Under the pieces are notes generated by a model. That model was not told where the DNA came from. It ran no database searches and saw only the letters and a program-made list of their open reading frames with translations. This document shows, one piece after another, positions 5,748 to 6,812 of a stretch of 6,812 nucleotides of DNA; positions within the stretch are counted from its first letter, which is position 1; each line of letters begins with the position of its first letter. This stretch comes from Planctomycetota bacterium (GTDB lineage Bacteria > Planctomycetota > Planctomycetia > Pirellulales > Pirellulaceae). Location of the stretch: contig JAHWKS010000303.1 in NCBI GenBank assembly GCA_019347795.1, positions 1 through 6,812 of the forward strand, read 5' to 3'. The translations under genes were made by a program, and so were the position numbers.

Positions 5748-5760
5748 GCGTAAACTACGC
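5748..5760. promoter_or_regulatory. Small palindrome GCGTA-AAC-TACGC, possible operator
   Basis: A 13-bp perfect dyad with 5-bp arms lies 50 nt before the Cys-rich protein gene, just downstream of a TTGCAC (5739-5744) that could be a -35. No good -10 accompanies it. This could be an operator or could be chance. Confidence 0.2.
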
Positions 5761-5810
5761 TACCTTTAGACTCTCACTCAAGTTTCGCTGCATCTGATGA
5801 AAGGGCGCTC

Positions 5811-6182
5811 ATGTTGAAGTCACACCGAGGAACTCTCGCCGCAACGGTTCTCGCCTTCGCGGGCCTGCTGGCTTTCAGCTCGGCATCGGCCGAAGCGAAG
5901 GCGTACCCTGCCCCGCCGCACTACGGACCGGCCGCGTTCGCGCCGCATTACTGCCCGCCGCCGGCGCCGGCCACGAAGACGCTGTGCCTGAAGGTGCAGA
6001 ACCCGGCCTGCTGCCACGACTGTGCGACCGTGAAGGTTTGCGTTCCCTGCTGCTGCGAGGGGCCGCCCAAGGTCTGCGCCCGCTGCGGCGTCCTGGGACG
6101 CGGCATCGTCACCTATGAATGGTGCTGCGGCCATCGCGTGACCGTCGTCTTCACGGCGCTGGGAACAGTTCGCGTGCGGTAA
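5811..6182 (+). CDS. Secreted proline- and cysteine-rich protein of unknown function
   Basis: The protein has 123 residues. The N-terminus is basic (MLKSHRG) and followed by a hydrophobic stretch (8-22) ending in SSASA-EAKA, a good signal peptidase I region with cleavage after Ala27 or Ala29. A Pro/Ala/His/Tyr-rich stretch (32-54) follows. Then comes a compact domain holding most of the 13 cysteines at positions 48, 59, 67, 68, 71, 77, 80, 81, 82, 89, 92, 105 and 106, including CCHDC, CVPCCC, CARC and CC. The last 15 or so residues are beta-like (RVTVVFTALGTVRV). A GAAAGG lies shortly before the ATG. I do not recognise a named family. Export plus many cysteines suggests a disulfide-linked structural or envelope protein, consistent with the Pro- and Cys-rich protein walls reported for planctomycetes; metal binding is an alternative. 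It converges with the ParB-like gene across a 21-nt gap. Confidence 0.75.
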   Translation: MLKSHRGTLAATVLAFAGLLAFSSASAEAKAYPAPPHYGPAAFAPHYCPPPAPATKTLCLKVQNPACCHDCATVKVCVPCCCEGPPKVCARCGVLGRGIVTYEWCCGHRVTVVFTALGTVRVR

Positions 6183-6203
6183 CTCGAAAGCAATGCTTCG
6201 GAC

Positions 6204-6812
6204 CTATCGCGGCTGCCGCGACGGCAGGTCTCGCAAACGCACCACGCAACGCCGGCTGGCGACGATCAGGTGGATCACTTCTCCCCGGTCGAGCGCCGCA
6301 AGCTTGTCGTCATTCAAGATGACGTGGAAATCGTAAACCCGAGGCGGCGCCGCGGGGGTTGATGCGGCGCGCTCGGCCTCAATCTCCGACCACGATTTGA
6401 TCGTGCCGAACGCCTCGCTGTAATCGCGGGCGCGCCAGATCAGTCGGCGGAGGCTGATGTCTTCATTGGGGGGCGACGCCGCGATCATCTCCAGGACGCG
6501 GCTAAGCGTGCCGCCGTCCAGCTTCGCCGCGCGGAGCGCCTGGCAGAGCGCCATTCGCCCTTCCATCACCATGGGAATAAGCGACGGGCAAAGGCGGTCG
6601 AGTCTCCGGGCCGCCTGAACATACCGCGGGCTGGCCCCCAGCAGCCGAGCCGCTTCCCCCGCGGCGGTAATTTTCTTTCGCCGGGGAGGCCGTTCCAGGA
6701 GGGCGCAATTTTGCGCCCTCCTTGAATTCCGGGCGCCTTCTCGCCGGCGCTCCCTCGCCTCGGCCTCGAGGTGCGGCAACACCTGCAGGGCGAGGATCGC
6801 CCGCTGACTTGC
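6204..6812 (-). CDS. ParB-like partition / DNA-binding protein, C-terminal part (5' end outside window)
   Basis: The minus-strand frame is open to the right edge and gives 202 residues to TAG at 6204-6206. It starts ASQRAILALQVLPHLEAEARER, like the 'S-x-x-QRA-x-x-A' segment that follows the ParB nuclease-like domain in plasmid and phage ParB relatives. A helix-turn-helix-like stretch follows (ITAAGEAARLLGASPRYVQAARRL, residues about 48-71), with the usual LCPSLIPMVMEGRMALCQALR continuation. The remaining 100 residues, including YDFHVILNDDKLAALDRGEVIHLIV, are not recognisable to me and may be a partner-binding or dimerisation part. In-frame GTG at 6782 is unlikely to be the start because the family similarity continues upstream of it. 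Its presence may indicate a nearby mobile element or plasmid-derived segment to the right, but that part is not visible. Confidence 0.55.
   Translation of the reverse strand, partial: ASQRAILALQVLPHLEAEARERRREGARNSRRAQNCALLERPPRRKKITAAGEAARLLGASPRYVQAARRLDRLCPSLIPMVMEGRMALCQALRAAKLDGGTLSRVLEMIAASPPNEDISLRRLIWRARDYSEAFGTIKSWSEIEAERAASTPAAPPRVYDFHVILNDDKLAALDRGEVIHLIVASRRCVVRLRDLPSRQPR
6208..6227. terminator. Overlapping GC hairpins between convergent genes
   Basis: Two mutually exclusive hairpins overlap: CGCGG/CCGCG (6208-6220) and CTGCCG/CGGCAG (6213-6227), each with a 3-nt loop. They lie 26 nt after the Cys-rich gene and inside the last codons of the opposing gene. They might slow convergent transcription, but no T tract is present on either side. 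Confidence 0.25.

Overview
The window looks like chromosomal DNA of a GC-rich member of the Planctomycetota. The evidence is a DUF1559 pseudopilin-like protein followed by a small carboxypeptidase-regulatory-like lipoprotein, a CRTAC1-type (VCBS plus ASPIC/UnbV) protein, and a secreted Pro/Cys-rich protein. This assignment is an inference from gene families; no marker gene is present.

Layout. 1-723 is the 3' part of a CRTAC1/ASPIC-UnbV gene. 904-1920 (DUF1559) and 1996-2457 (lipoprotein) form a likely operon. 2487-2593 holds two tandem copies of a palindromic intergenic repeat. 2693-3965 is a secreted SGNH/GDSL hydrolase with a C-terminal FIMAH domain; it is broken by what looks like one extra T near 3098. 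3972-4061 holds a third repeat copy joined directly to a 14-codon relic of an alpha/beta-hydrolase 3' end. 4079-4477 is a type II toxin-antitoxin locus: intact antitoxin, with a VapC/PIN toxin reduced to its two ends. A YheT-like alpha/beta hydrolase (4429-5544, minus strand) converges on it. 5546-5705 has two more repeat copies, one of them 1 nt from the hydrolase start codon. 5811-6182 encodes a secreted protein with 13 cysteines. 6204-6812 (minus strand) is the C-terminal part of a ParB-like partition/DNA-binding protein that runs off the right edge.

The most notable non-genic signal is a family of about 70-bp two-armed palindromic elements. Each has a 25-bp arm that folds on itself, a conserved linker of about 20 bp, and an inverted second arm. 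Five full-length arms lie in three of the intergenic gaps. They sit next to a cluster of damage: a frameshifted gene, a gene-end relic and a gutted toxin. I see no transposase, RAYT, CRISPR array, rRNA or tRNA here. The functional genes do not form one pathway; apart from the DUF1559-lipoprotein pair and the antitoxin-toxin remnant they appear to be independent units.
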